A stretch of DNA of 64,000 nt, from the NCBI GenBank assembly GCA_003175935.1, contig PSRI01000048.1:1-64000 (forward strand). The letters run 5' to 3'. The stretch comes from Bacteroidota bacterium (lineage in GTDB: Bacteria; Bacteroidota; Bacteroidia; Chitinophagales; Chitinophagaceae). A program made the translations under genes and the position numbers. Position 1 is the first letter of the stretch; the number at the start of each line of letters is the position of its first letter. A model generated the notes under the pieces. That model was not told the DNA's origin and did not search any database. It saw only the letters and a program-made list of their open reading frames with translations. Positions 19,343 to 29,129 of this stretch are shown here, one piece after another.

Positions 19343-20566
19343 ATGGCAATTTCATTTGATAACACAGAGAATGCATTTGAGTATAAGTCGGACAAAGAGC
19401 TGAAAAAGGCGAATTTTCTCTTTTCGTCAATGGGATATAAAACCCTGGTGAAGCTGGGAACAAGACTTACTCCCTGGGCTATAAATGTTGGACTTCCCAT
19501 TAAAGGGCTAATTCGCCAAACGATTTTTGATCAGTTTGTAGGTGGAGAAACCCTGGAAGAAACAGCAGCTGTGGCCAAAAAGTTGGGTGCATATTCGGTT
19601 CAGGTAATTCTGGATTATGGTGTTGAAGGGGGTGACGATGGAGAACATGGATTTGACCACGCAACAGATGAATTTATTCGGGTAATAAATTATGCTTCAA
19701 CGCAGGATAATATTCCTTTCATGAGCATTAAGGTGACTGGCTTCGCACGGTTTGGTTTACTTGAAAAACTGGACTCTTCTGTTGCGGACCATCAGGGATC
19801 GCTGATGAAACGCTATGAAAAAGCACTGGAGTCTTTAACTGAGGATGAAAAAAAAGAATGGGATCGGGTCCTTCAAAGAATGGACAAAATATGTGCAACC
19901 GCAGCAGCAAAAAAAGTGGGTGTTTTAGTTGATGCAGAAGAAACCTGGATACAGGATCCGGTTGATGTAATGACCATCTTTATGATGGAAAAATATAATA
20001 AATCAAACGTGATTGTCTATAATACGCTTCAGCTTTACCGCGACGATCGTTTGGTTTTTTTACGGAATTCTCTTGAGGCAGCAGAATTGAAAAATTTTAT
20101 TTTAGGTGCGAAAATCGTAAGAGGTGCTTATATGGAAAAGGAGAGGAGAAGGGCAGAAGAAATGGGATATGCTTCACCAATACAACCCGATAAAGAATCA
20201 ACAGATAAGGACTATAACGAAGCACTTCGATTTTGCATTGATCATCTTGATCGGATTGGGCTCATTGTAGCTTCGCATAATGAATACAGCAATCTCCTGG
20301 CTACGGAACTATTAGGTAAGAAGGGATATGACCTCAAGCATCCACATATCCATTTCTCACAACTCTACGGCATGAGCGATAATATAACTTTTAACCTTGC
20401 AAAGGCGGGATGTTCGGTAAGTAAGTATCTTCCGTTTGGTCCTATTAAAGATGTGATTCCTTATCTCATGAGGAGGGCCCAGGAAAATAGTTCAATGTCC
20501 GGACAAACCGGGCGTGAGCTGGGTTTGATTAAAAAAGAATTGAAGCGAAGGAAAGAAAAAACCTGA
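19343..20566 (+). CDS. Proline dehydrogenase family protein
   Basis: VLVDAEETWIQDPVD, KIVRGAYMEKER, ASHNEYS, KYLPFGPIKDVIPYLMRRAQENSSM. Confidence 0.92.
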   Translation: MAISFDNTENAFEYKSDKELKKANFLFSSMGYKTLVKLGTRLTPWAINVGLPIKGLIRQTIFDQFVGGETLEETAAVAKKLGAYSVQVILDYGVEGGDDGEHGFDHATDEFIRVINYASTQDNIPFMSIKVTGFARFGLLEKLDSSVADHQGSLMKRYEKALESLTEDEKKEWDRVLQRMDKICATAAAKKVGVLVDAEETWIQDPVDVMTIFMMEKYNKSNVIVYNTLQLYRDDRLVFLRNSLEAAELKNFILGAKIVRGAYMEKERRRAEEMGYASPIQPDKESTDKDYNEALRFCIDHLDRIGLIVASHNEYSNLLATELLGKKGYDLKHPHIHFSQLYGMSDNITFNLAKAGCSVSKYLPFGPIKDVIPYLMRRAQENSSMSGQTGRELGLIKKELKRRKEKT

Positions 20567-20628
20567 CACCTTTCACCTTATATTAGTTAGTCTAAGTACT
20601 AAGTACTAGGTACTAAGTACTATATTCA
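20566..20628. repeat. Heptad-array locus D
   Basis: ACACCTT|TCACCTT|ATATTAG|TTAGTCT|AAGTACT|AAGTACT|AGGTACT|AAGTACT|ATATTCA in 7-nt phase between convergent genes. Confidence 0.8.
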
Positions 20629-21216
20629 GTGATTACTCTTTCCATAATTTTTTTCACCGGCCCTGATCGCCACTTTTAACCCATTTTCTCTGGGTGGAAT
20701 GGGACAATTATACCCTGTTTTAAAAGCACAATAAGGATTATACGCCTTATTGAAATCGATCACGAGTCTATCGTTCAAAATATCAGGTAAATTAAAGTCA
20801 AGGTATCTTCCTCCTCCATAACTTTCGTCACCGTTAGTAGCATCGAAGAAAGGGATGAAGAAATTGTCGTGGTATTGTTTGTTTTCTCTGAGTGCGAGAA
20901 GTTGGTATGCATAAAGTGTGTAGCTGTTTCCGTTCAATTCAAAACTTACTGCGGCAATTTTTTGAGCTTCCTTGGTAATGCCACTTGAAGTTGCCATTTT
21001 GAATTTTGGTTCACCTTCTAATCTTTTTACAGTGCCCAAAACTTTATAAGAAGGGTCAATTGGAAAAAATCTCACAAATGCCGTGTCTTTTTGTATGATT
21101 TCGGTGAGATCTTTTTTATAATTCGATTGATAATCTTCAATGGAATGAACATATTCTGTTTGAGAAAAAGCGGGAACAAAGCAAAATGCAATAATAAAGG
21201 CCAGAATGAATTTCAT
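20626..21216 (-). CDS. DUF1684 domain-containing protein
   Basis: DGDESYGGGRYLDF-type motif (NGDESYGGGRYLDFNLP) and AYNPYCAF...CPIPPRENGLKVAIRAGEK. Confidence 0.85.
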   Translation of the reverse strand: MKFILAFIIAFCFVPAFSQTEYVHSIEDYQSNYKKDLTEIIQKDTAFVRFFPIDPSYKVLGTVKRLEGEPKFKMATSSGITKEAQKIAAVSFELNGNSYTLYAYQLLALRENKQYHDNFFIPFFDATNGDESYGGGRYLDFNLPDILNDRLVIDFNKAYNPYCAFKTGYNCPIPPRENGLKVAIRAGEKNYGKSNH

Positions 21217-21542
21217 ATTGATTCAAATATTTATTGTCGATCAAATTTTATCAAATTGGTCAACATAAAGTGCCAAACAAGTTTCGGGAAAATTATTCCT
21301 CAAATATCCCATAATCTCTACTAAAAATCAAGAATAAAATAGGTAAAAGCAGGCTGTTTTTCGCCTTTACAAATCGTTAAATTCCTGGTTTCCCGAAAGC
21401 TCCGTTTAAACGAATCATGATTTTATACAGAATGAGATAGTTATCCCTGTGGCACATTTTTTTTACTTGATAATACCGTATATCACTTGGAAAAACCTGT
21501 TCACATGTGATTATACATTTTTATTAAACAAAAACTACTTGT

Positions 21543-22166
21543 ATGAAAAAATTTCTTTTGAGTTCAACGCTCACGTTGATGATTTGTGCCGTGGCGATGA
21601 TAGGGAAAGGACAGGTTCAATTAGGTGTTCATGGGTCCAGACTCAACGGTACAGATGCCGACCAGTGGGGTGCGGGTGTCAATCTTAAATATTTATTTGA
21701 TAACCATCTTGCACTAGGTGGTGCAGTAAGATGGTATCCAAAAAATCTAAAAACAGATACCTATGAAGTGAATGGAACCAAATACAACTATCAACACGGT
21801 AATGTGATCTTGCCGGTCACGGGTTCAGTCGATTATTATTTTGGTACCGCTCCTGTTCGACCATATATTGGTTCTGATGTAGGTGTGTATTTCACAAAAT
21901 ATGTTGTGACTACAGAAGGTGCTAATTATGCTTCGTACAGCCAATCCAATAACAAAGCCTATTTCGGTGTTGCACCTCGTGCAGGGTTAGACGTAGAATT
22001 CGGTAAGAGTTTCGGAGTATTTGGGCAGGCAGGTTATAATTATCTTTTTGGTTATGGAGACGGAAATCACATAACTATTCCTGGCATTAATACACCACTC
22101 ACTACAAAAGCAACAAACAAATTCTGGACTTTTGACCTCGGTTTATTATTCAAATTCGGAAGTTAA
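21543..22166 (+). CDS. Outer-membrane beta-barrel protein
   Basis: Signal peptide and alternating aromatic/glycine beta-strands ending ...FWTFDLGLLFKFGS. Confidence 0.75.
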   Translation: MKKFLLSSTLTLMICAVAMIGKGQVQLGVHGSRLNGTDADQWGAGVNLKYLFDNHLALGGAVRWYPKNLKTDTYEVNGTKYNYQHGNVILPVTGSVDYYFGTAPVRPYIGSDVGVYFTKYVVTTEGANYASYSQSNNKAYFGVAPRAGLDVEFGKSFGVFGQAGYNYLFGYGDGNHITIPGINTPLTTKATNKFWTFDLGLLFKFGS

Positions 22167-22178
22167 ATCTTCAAATAG

Positions 22179-22207
22179 AATCCCGCCGCTCGCGGGATTT
22201 TTTTTAT
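22179..22207 (+). terminator. Intrinsic terminator
   Basis: AATCCCGC-CGCTC-GCGGGATT followed by T-run. Confidence 0.85.
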
Positions 22208-22488
22208 TCTTAAATTTCAATCTTTTTTTATATTTTACTGTAACATTCCAAAATTAGGAAAGATGGTTTCATAAATCTTCCCTAAAAACAACCTCCATTT
22301 TGAATTTGGTACTATTATTGGGAAATTAATTTCACTTTGAAGGATCAAGAAAATTATTCAAAGTAGCCGCACTCTTAAATTCAACAAGCCCCTGATGACT
22401 GGTTATCCCATTCCCTAATAATTGCTTTCTTACCAAATTGAACAGACGGTATATTCTATGAGATAAGTCTACGTTAAACCATTTAACG

Positions 22489-24063
22489 ATGTCTTTTTTG
22501 ACTGTTACTCCAGAAGAAATCATGCAGTTTCTGCGAATCCTGCTATGGATTGCTGTTCCTCTCATCATTATTTCGTTGGTCACTGTTTCATTGATGCATT
22601 ATTACCGTAAAAGGAAATTGATGCAGGCTACTGCATTTGCAGATGAACCCGGTTTGAATGAGGAACAGGTAACTTATTATTTGCAATCTGCAGATGGAAC
22701 TGCTGGCTCCAGTTACGCAAATCTTATTAGGGAAAATCAGCACCAGGAAGAGCTTCGGGAAGACCGATATCAGATTTTGAAACACCAATTCAGGTCATTA
22801 TACTCCAAATATGTAGAACTTCTGGCCAAAGCAGGTGATCACAAAAAATCAGCTGAAGAAAATGTGGAGGATGAACATCAAAAAAAGCTGGAAGAATACG
22901 AATCAAAAATCCGAACCCTGCAGGACGCATTGATCACCTTAAAAAATAATGCAATGGAACAAAATGGAGAGGTAAACTGGCAGGAATCCCTTGCCCATAA
23001 GGAATCTGAAGTGCAGCTCTTAAACGGCATGATTCGTCAACTGAGGGAAGATATATCAATTGAAAGAGAACAAAATAGTGCCCTGGCTGCTGAGCTGTTG
23101 CAATTGCAGGAGCACTTGAACCGATTAGAAACATCCGCGCACGAATCCGAAGATGATGCAGGGAAATGGAATCTTTCGCTCCAGCAACAACTTTATGAAG
23201 CAGGAAAAAAATATGATACGGAGAAAAATGAGTGGATGAAACAATTGCAGGATTCGTATCGCGATCTGCAGGCGTTGAAAGAAGAAAATCTGGCATTGAG
23301 AAGTAAGGTTGATAGTAATCAGGCCATTTTAAGTGGTGGAGGTATGGGATACACTGAAGCCGTTGATAAAATCAATGTGCTACAGGCCGACATTGCACAT
23401 ATTCAGGATGAAAAATCTCAATTGAAAGATCAACTATTAGAGCTTGAATATTTGCGTGATGTTGTGGATGAGAAAAAATTGCAGGTAGATTTTCTCCAAA
23501 ATCAACTTGAACAAAGAATTCGAAATTTTCACCAGTTGGAACATCAGCAGCGTGAAGATTCAAGCCAGATGAGTATTTTAAAAGCCACGGTTTATTCATA
23601 TGAGCAACAGGTTAAAGGCCTGGAGCGTGATGCAGATGAGCTGCAAAAGCAGCTTACAGGTTTAGATATAACCATGCATGGTTTGAACGAAGAAAATCAA
23701 AAAATACGGGAAAGCCTTGAAGAAAAATCCATGTATGCTGAACAGCTCGAGAGAAAGAATCAGGAATGGCAGGAGCAACATTTGCATCGCCTGGAACTTT
23801 TGAATGAAAAGGAAAATTCCATTGCATCTCTCAATAACGAATTAAGAGCCCACGCTGAAAAGATTAGCAGGATGGAAGAAGAACTGAACCGAAGAAATAC
23901 TATCCTTTCATCATTGTATAGTGAATTGCATAAAGCTTTTCATCCCGGAGAACCTTTAAAGGATTCCCCTTCGCTTCCAATTCCCATGGGAAACAAATTG
24001 GAACCTCAGTCTAAATCTGATGATGAACTCATTTCAGGATTTCGGTTATCTGTTGTAGGATAG
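22489..24063 (+). CDS. Membrane-anchored coiled-coil protein, hypothetical
   Basis: N-terminal TM helix then about 450 aa of coiled coil. Confidence 0.7.
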   Translation: MSFLTVTPEEIMQFLRILLWIAVPLIIISLVTVSLMHYYRKRKLMQATAFADEPGLNEEQVTYYLQSADGTAGSSYANLIRENQHQEELREDRYQILKHQFRSLYSKYVELLAKAGDHKKSAEENVEDEHQKKLEEYESKIRTLQDALITLKNNAMEQNGEVNWQESLAHKESEVQLLNGMIRQLREDISIEREQNSALAAELLQLQEHLNRLETSAHESEDDAGKWNLSLQQQLYEAGKKYDTEKNEWMKQLQDSYRDLQALKEENLALRSKVDSNQAILSGGGMGYTEAVDKINVLQADIAHIQDEKSQLKDQLLELEYLRDVVDEKKLQVDFLQNQLEQRIRNFHQLEHQQREDSSQMSILKATVYSYEQQVKGLERDADELQKQLTGLDITMHGLNEENQKIRESLEEKSMYAEQLERKNQEWQEQHLHRLELLNEKENSIASLNNELRAHAEKISRMEEELNRRNTILSSLYSELHKAFHPGEPLKDSPSLPIPMGNKLEPQSKSDDELISGFRLSVVG

Positions 24064-24095
24064 TAATTACTAACCTTCGTATAATCCTGTTTATT

Positions 24096-24125
24096 ATTCC
24101 CGGTGATGTGCCGGGAATTTTTTTA
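24096..24125 (+). terminator. Intrinsic terminator
   Basis: ATTCCCGG-TGATGTG-CCGGGAAT followed by T-run. Confidence 0.8.
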
Positions 24126-24617
24126 ATGATCAGAGTCGTAGAAAAAAACGCGGCCTTCAGTTTTATCATACCAAAGTAGTTCAATCAATCCGTCTTCAAC
24201 TTTTGTCCACCTGTCTTGTGTGCCAGCGATTTTACTTTTGTTCCACCAGGGGAAATTAAAATCCGGTGCTGAAATTTGAGAATTGAAATTTGCTTTTTGC
24301 AATTCGAGGCTACTAACAATCCTGGCAACCGTAGAACTATCGCATTTGAAGCTGAACACATAAGTGGTAGCAGTATCCGGACTAACAGAATAGCAAAATA
24401 TTTCATTTACATCTGCTCCCGGTTCAAACCTAAAGAATTCCCGGAAACGTTCCCGATTTGATTTGGTATCGGAAGTTTTTGAATCAAATTTTTCTGCAGT
24501 AACAAGTAGCGAATCTTTTGATGGCTTTATATTAAGGTTTGGATTATTTTTTTCTTTGCCTGAGATATTACAGGAAATTATAAACCCGACCAAAGCAATT
24601 GATAAGAGTATTTTCAT
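24123..24617 (-). CDS. Lipoprotein, hypothetical
   Basis: Lipobox-type N-terminus (ALVGFIISCNIS). Confidence 0.6.
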   Translation of the reverse strand: MKILLSIALVGFIISCNISGKEKNNPNLNIKPSKDSLLVTAEKFDSKTSDTKSNRERFREFFRFEPGADVNEIFCYSVSPDTATTYVFSFKCDSSTVARIVSSLELQKANFNSQISAPDFNFPWWNKSKIAGTQDRWTKVEDGLIELLWYDKTEGRVFFYDSDH

Positions 24618-24635
24618 AAAATAGGATTTGGATCA

Positions 24636-25160
24636 TTATTCTTCAGGTACAACTGTTGTTTGTCCGCTCAACAGTTTCCATCCATTTTCTCTTTTGATCA
24701 CGATTCCCGTTTCAACCAGTACATGTTTCATGGATAATCCCGATTGGTCCGTTACATCGCTTGTGATTCTCCCTGTATAACTGGCCAAATTGGGCGAAAG
24801 TGCATGTACTTCAAGTGTATCCCAATGCTGGTCAACAGACTTAAACCGATTTGCATTTTCCTTTACGATGGATATTACGGAATCGTATGTTAATATATTT
24901 TGATAACCCGGCGCAACCCAAAAAAAATCTGCAGATGAATCAAGGTATTTTATTTCTGCCAAAAGGCCCTGATCCCTTACATCGGCATAATATTCATTAA
25001 ACATGAAATGAACTTCATTCTTTATCTCATCCTGTTCTTTGGAGTCGAATGGATGGGTATAAGAGCAGGAAAACAAAAAAACCAAAGAAAAAACCAGCAG
25101 AAAACAATAGTGATTTTTGCTTTGGAAATTGTTCCTGGGAGTCAGGATCTTAAGATTCAT
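24636..25160 (-). CDS. NTF2/SnoaL-like lipoprotein
   Basis: Lipobox (FSLVFLFSCSYT) and NTF2-like C-terminus (VETGIVIKRENGWKLLSGQTT). Confidence 0.65.
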   Translation of the reverse strand: MNLKILTPRNNFQSKNHYCFLLVFSLVFLFSCSYTHPFDSKEQDEIKNEVHFMFNEYYADVRDQGLLAEIKYLDSSADFFWVAPGYQNILTYDSVISIVKENANRFKSVDQHWDTLEVHALSPNLASYTGRITSDVTDQSGLSMKHVLVETGIVIKRENGWKLLSGQTTVVPEE

Positions 25161-25319
25161 GACAAATCGGGTTTAATTTGAACCATAAATCACAGCTTCG
25201 CCCAAACAAATTAAACAATTATGGCGGCTTATTATCAGGAGGAAAATTGAATATCCACCTTAAATTAACAATAAAAAAGCGCCTGCCATCACTTGTCTTA
25301 ATTCACTTAACTTGCGCTT

Positions 25320-26141
25320 ATGCAGCAATACTTACAGCTTGTCGATCATATATTGAAAACTGGCGTTGAGAAACATGACAGAACCGGAACCGGTACGATC
25401 AGTTGTTTTGGTTATCAAATGCGGTTTGATTTATCGGCTGGATTTCCTCTTGTCACCACAAAAAAACTTCATCTTAAAAGCATTATTTACGAATTGCTAT
25501 GGTTTTTGAGGGGTGAAACGAATATTGAATATCTCAGGCAAAATGGAGTCAGTATTTGGAATGAATGGGCTGATGAAAATGGTGAATTGGGTCCTGTTTA
25601 TGGAAAACAATGGAGAAGTTGGGAGACTGTTGATGGAGAAGAGATAGATCAGATTACTGAAGTGATTGATCAAATCAAAAAGAATCCAGACAGCCGCAGA
25701 TTAATTGTAAGCGCATGGAATGTTGCCGATCTTTCGCGCATGGCTCTTATGCCATGCCATAATATGTTTCAATTTTATGTAACACCTCCTGTTGCAGGTT
25801 CGCTTGAAAAAAGAGGGCGACTTTCCTGTCAGCTATATCAACGTTCTGCAGATGTTTTTTTAGGAGTGCCATTCAATATTGCTTCCTATGCACTTTTGAC
25901 GATGATGATTGCACAGGTAACCGATCTGTTGCCCGGAGATTTCGTGCATACTTTTGGCGACGTTCATCTATATAGTAACCATATTGAACAGGCGAAATTG
26001 CAATTGAGCAGAAAGCCATTTCCATTGCCAACATTGAAACTGAATCCTGAAGTAAGAAATATTTTCGATTTTAAGTTTGAGGATTTCAGTTTAGAAAATT
26101 ACGAGAGCCACCCGGCAATAAAAGCTCCTGTGGCAGTTTAG
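25320..26141 (+). CDS. thyA: Thymidylate synthase
   Basis: [67 protein letters not shown]. Confidence 0.97.
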   Translation: MQQYLQLVDHILKTGVEKHDRTGTGTISCFGYQMRFDLSAGFPLVTTKKLHLKSIIYELLWFLRGETNIEYLRQNGVSIWNEWADENGELGPVYGKQWRSWETVDGEEIDQITEVIDQIKKNPDSRRLIVSAWNVADLSRMALMPCHNMFQFYVTPPVAGSLEKRGRLSCQLYQRSADVFLGVPFNIASYALLTMMIAQVTDLLPGDFVHTFGDVHLYSNHIEQAKLQLSRKPFPLPTLKLNPEVRNIFDFKFEDFSLENYESHPAIKAPVAV

Positions 26142-26180
26142 GGCTGCATTTTTATTTTCGGCTCTCCATGAATTTATAAG

Positions 26181-26681
26181 ATGATTATTTCACTCATAGT
26201 TGCTGCAACTGAAAATAATGTCATTGGCAAAGACAACAAACTTCTTTGGCGTCTTCCCAACGATTTAAAATTTTTCAAGAATACTACCTGGGGAATGCCG
26301 CTGCTCATGGGTAGAAAAACATTTGAATCCATTTCTCCTGAGCCCCTTCCCGGGCGATATAATATTGTAATCACCAGAAACGGCAACTGGAATCCTAAAA
26401 AGGAAAACCTCTGGGTAGTTCATTCCATTCAAGAAGCGATAGAAAAAGCGAAAGAAACTGATTGCAAAGAATTATTTATTGCAGGAGGCGGACAAATATT
26501 TAAAGAGTCCATGCCCATGGCCCATAAGATTTACATGACCAGGGTGCATACTGAACTGGAGGGAGATACTGTATTTCCTAAAGTGAATGAGCAGGAATGG
26601 AAAAAAATATTTCAACTCGATTTTACTGCAGACGACAAGCATGCATACGGTTATAGTTTTGAAACCTGGGCGAGAAAATAG
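26181..26681 (+). CDS. folA: Dihydrofolate reductase
   Basis: ATENNVIGKDNKLLWRLPNDLKFFK...MGRKTFESI. Confidence 0.96.
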   Translation: MIISLIVAATENNVIGKDNKLLWRLPNDLKFFKNTTWGMPLLMGRKTFESISPEPLPGRYNIVITRNGNWNPKKENLWVVHSIQEAIEKAKETDCKELFIAGGGQIFKESMPMAHKIYMTRVHTELEGDTVFPKVNEQEWKKIFQLDFTADDKHAYGYSFETWARK

Positions 26682-26731
26682 CTTCATCTCAAATTAATTT
26701 CAATATTTATCTGCCGAAATAGTTCTATTTC

Positions 26732-27529
26732 ATGTATTCCTCCACTCAAATCATCATAAAATATTTTCGTTATTATTTCAAGGCGCTTAATGGGAAAGGT
26801 CATGGAATTCATTCCCCATTTGTTTATGAATGGGTTGACAAAATTCAGAATGATAAAACCCACTACGAAGAATATCATAAAATAGAATCACAAAGAAGCA
26901 ATTTGCTTAAAAATAAAAATGTGATCGAAGTCAGGGACTTTGGGGCCGGCTCGACACAGATGAAATCCTCATCCAGAAAAATTTCTGACATTGCCCGCAA
27001 TTCATTGAAATCTCCGAAGTATGGGCAATTGTTATTCAGGATTGTCCGACGGTTCAAACCGCGGATAATTTTTGATTTGGGAACGTCATTGGGCATTACA
27101 ACTGCATACCTGGCTAGCGCCAATCCCGGGGCCAAAATAATTACATTCGAAGGAGCTGATGAAGTGGCAGGAATTGCGAAAGATCAGTTCGGAAAATTGA
27201 GTCTAAATAATATTGTGCTTGTTCCAGGGAATATGGACCAGACTCTTGGCAAAATGGTTAGTGAGACAGATATAATAGATTTTGCATTTATTGACGGAAA
27301 CCATAGGAAAGAAGCAGTCTTATCATATTTCAATTTGTTAATGGAAAAATGTGGTCCTGCGTCAATAATTGTCTTAGACGACATACATTGGAGCCGCGAA
27401 ATGGAGGAAGCCTGGGTTAATATTAAAGGGGATGGCCGGGTAAAATTCACCATTGATCTTTTTTTTATCGGGATCGTTTTTTTTCGTGAAGAATTTCTGG
27501 TGAAGCAAGATTTTGTCATTCGTTTTTGA
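26732..27529 (+). CDS. Class I SAM-dependent (O-)methyltransferase
   Basis: IIFDLGTSLGITTAYLA, FAFIDGNHRKEAVLSYF, IIVLDDIHWSREMEEAW. Confidence 0.85.
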   Translation: MYSSTQIIIKYFRYYFKALNGKGHGIHSPFVYEWVDKIQNDKTHYEEYHKIESQRSNLLKNKNVIEVRDFGAGSTQMKSSSRKISDIARNSLKSPKYGQLLFRIVRRFKPRIIFDLGTSLGITTAYLASANPGAKIITFEGADEVAGIAKDQFGKLSLNNIVLVPGNMDQTLGKMVSETDIIDFAFIDGNHRKEAVLSYFNLLMEKCGPASIIVLDDIHWSREMEEAWVNIKGDGRVKFTIDLFFIGIVFFREEFLVKQDFVIRF

Positions 27530-27610
27530 AGAAAATGATCGGGCATTCATATTCTTTCGAATTCTATTTGCGTTATAATAAAATCAAAAAATAGTTATTA
27601 AATTCAGTCC

Positions 27611-28735
27611 ATGATAGTTGGAGTCCTAAAAGAACCCACGGGTGAAAGCAGGGTTTCCCTTTTGCCCGAGCAGGTTGAAACGTTGCGCAAAAAAAATGTG
27701 ACTGTTTATGTAGAGAATGGCGCAGGTAAACTGGCCTTTGCAGAAGACACAGCCTATACTGATAAAGGCGCAAAAATAGTTTCCAGGCAGGAGATTCTTT
27801 CAGGCGCCGATCTTATTCTTTCTATCAATCCTATATCTGATTCCGACATTAATGCTGCGAAAAAAGGAGCAATCTTTCTTGGAGTCTATCAACCATTATT
27901 CAATTTTTCTGAGATAAATTCCTGGGCATCGAAAGGATTCACAGTATTTAGTATGGATATGATTCCACGTACTACGAGGGCCCAGAGTATGGACGTTTTA
28001 AGCTCGCAGGCAAATATTGCGGGATACAAGGCCGTTCTTACTGCTGCAAATCTTTTTCCCAGATATTTCCCAATGTTCATGACCGCCGCGGGGAGTATTG
28101 CTCCCGCAAAAGTGTTAATACTTGGTGCAGGTGTGGCGGGTTTGCAGGCCATTGCAACTGCAAGAAGGCTGGGAGCCGTTGTAGAAGTATTTGATACAAG
28201 ACCGGCAGTAAAAGAGGAGGTCATGAGTTTGGGAGCAAAATTTATTGAAGTGGAAGGCGCTTCAGATGCTTCAAAGGCTGGTGGATATGCCGTTGAGCAA
28301 TCAAAGGATTATGAGGAAAAGCAGAGCAGGAGAATTTCTGAAGCAATTTCGAAAGCTGATATTGTTATTACAACTGCTCAAATCCCCGGGAAAAAAGCAC
28401 CCTTGTTAGTACCCAATTCTATGTTGGGTTCAATGAAACATGGTTCTATCATTGTTGATCTTGCTGCTTCAACCGGAGGTAATACTGAACAAACAAAAAA
28501 CAACGACACGGTTCAATACAATGGTGTGACGATTGTTGGCAATTCAAATTTGTCGGCCGGTATGCCATTCGATGCTAGCAAAATGTATGGGAAAAATATT
28601 TTGAATTTCCTGGCTTTGATTATCGACAAGGATGGAAATATAAATCTGAATTTTGAAGATGATCTTGTGAAAGGAACCTGCATTGCCCATAACGGAGAAG
28701 TTACGAATAGCAGAGTGAAGGAGCTAATCAAATGA
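27611..28735 (+). CDS. pntA: NAD(P) transhydrogenase subunit alpha part 1
   Basis: GVLKEPTGESRVSLLPEQVE...KVLILGAGVAGLQAIATARRLGAVVEVFDTRPAVKEEV. Confidence 0.95.
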   Translation: MIVGVLKEPTGESRVSLLPEQVETLRKKNVTVYVENGAGKLAFAEDTAYTDKGAKIVSRQEILSGADLILSINPISDSDINAAKKGAIFLGVYQPLFNFSEINSWASKGFTVFSMDMIPRTTRAQSMDVLSSQANIAGYKAVLTAANLFPRYFPMFMTAAGSIAPAKVLILGAGVAGLQAIATARRLGAVVEVFDTRPAVKEEVMSLGAKFIEVEGASDASKAGGYAVEQSKDYEEKQSRRISEAISKADIVITTAQIPGKKAPLLVPNSMLGSMKHGSIIVDLAASTGGNTEQTKNNDTVQYNGVTIVGNSNLSAGMPFDASKMYGKNILNFLALIIDKDGNINLNFEDDLVKGTCIAHNGEVTNSRVKELIK

Positions 28736-28774
28736 TTTTTGAGAATCAATTGCAAGAATTAAATATTGTAAAAG

Positions 28775-29083
28775 ATGGAAGGATTTCTTTTATGGATCGA
28801 CCAACATCAGCAAATGATTTACATCGTTGCCCTGATGATTTTCCTCGGAATTGAAGTGATTGGAAGGGTGCCCAGCGTTTTGCATACGCCGTTGATGAGC
28901 GGTGCTAATGCTATTCATGGAGTAGTTATTATCGGTGCCATCATTGTAATGGGCAAAGCTGATTCTGATAATTACCTCGCCCTTGCACTTGGTTTTCTGG
29001 CAGTGATATTAGGAACATTAAATGTGGTAGGTGGATTTGTTGTTACAGATAGAATGTTGGAAATGTTTAAGAAAAAAAAGTAA
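28775..29083 (+). CDS. NAD(P) transhydrogenase subunit alpha part 2
   Basis: Short membrane subunit; GIEVIGRVPSVLHTPLMSGANAIHG. Confidence 0.93.
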   Translation: MEGFLLWIDQHQQMIYIVALMIFLGIEVIGRVPSVLHTPLMSGANAIHGVVIIGAIIVMGKADSDNYLALALGFLAVILGTLNVVGGFVVTDRMLEMFKKKK

Positions 29084-29129
29084 AAAGAATTGATTTAGCA
29101 TATAGAATTCAGTAACCAGAACGACACGC

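Noticed and set aside
22332-22583. 83-aa minus-strand ORF in the gap upstream of the coiled-coil gene
   Set aside because: Overlaps the start of the longer plus-strand gene and shows no recognisable motif.
28775-29083. Split pntA as a possible frameshift
   Set aside because: A three-gene pntAA-pntAB-pntB arrangement is common in bacteria; both parts have complete ends.
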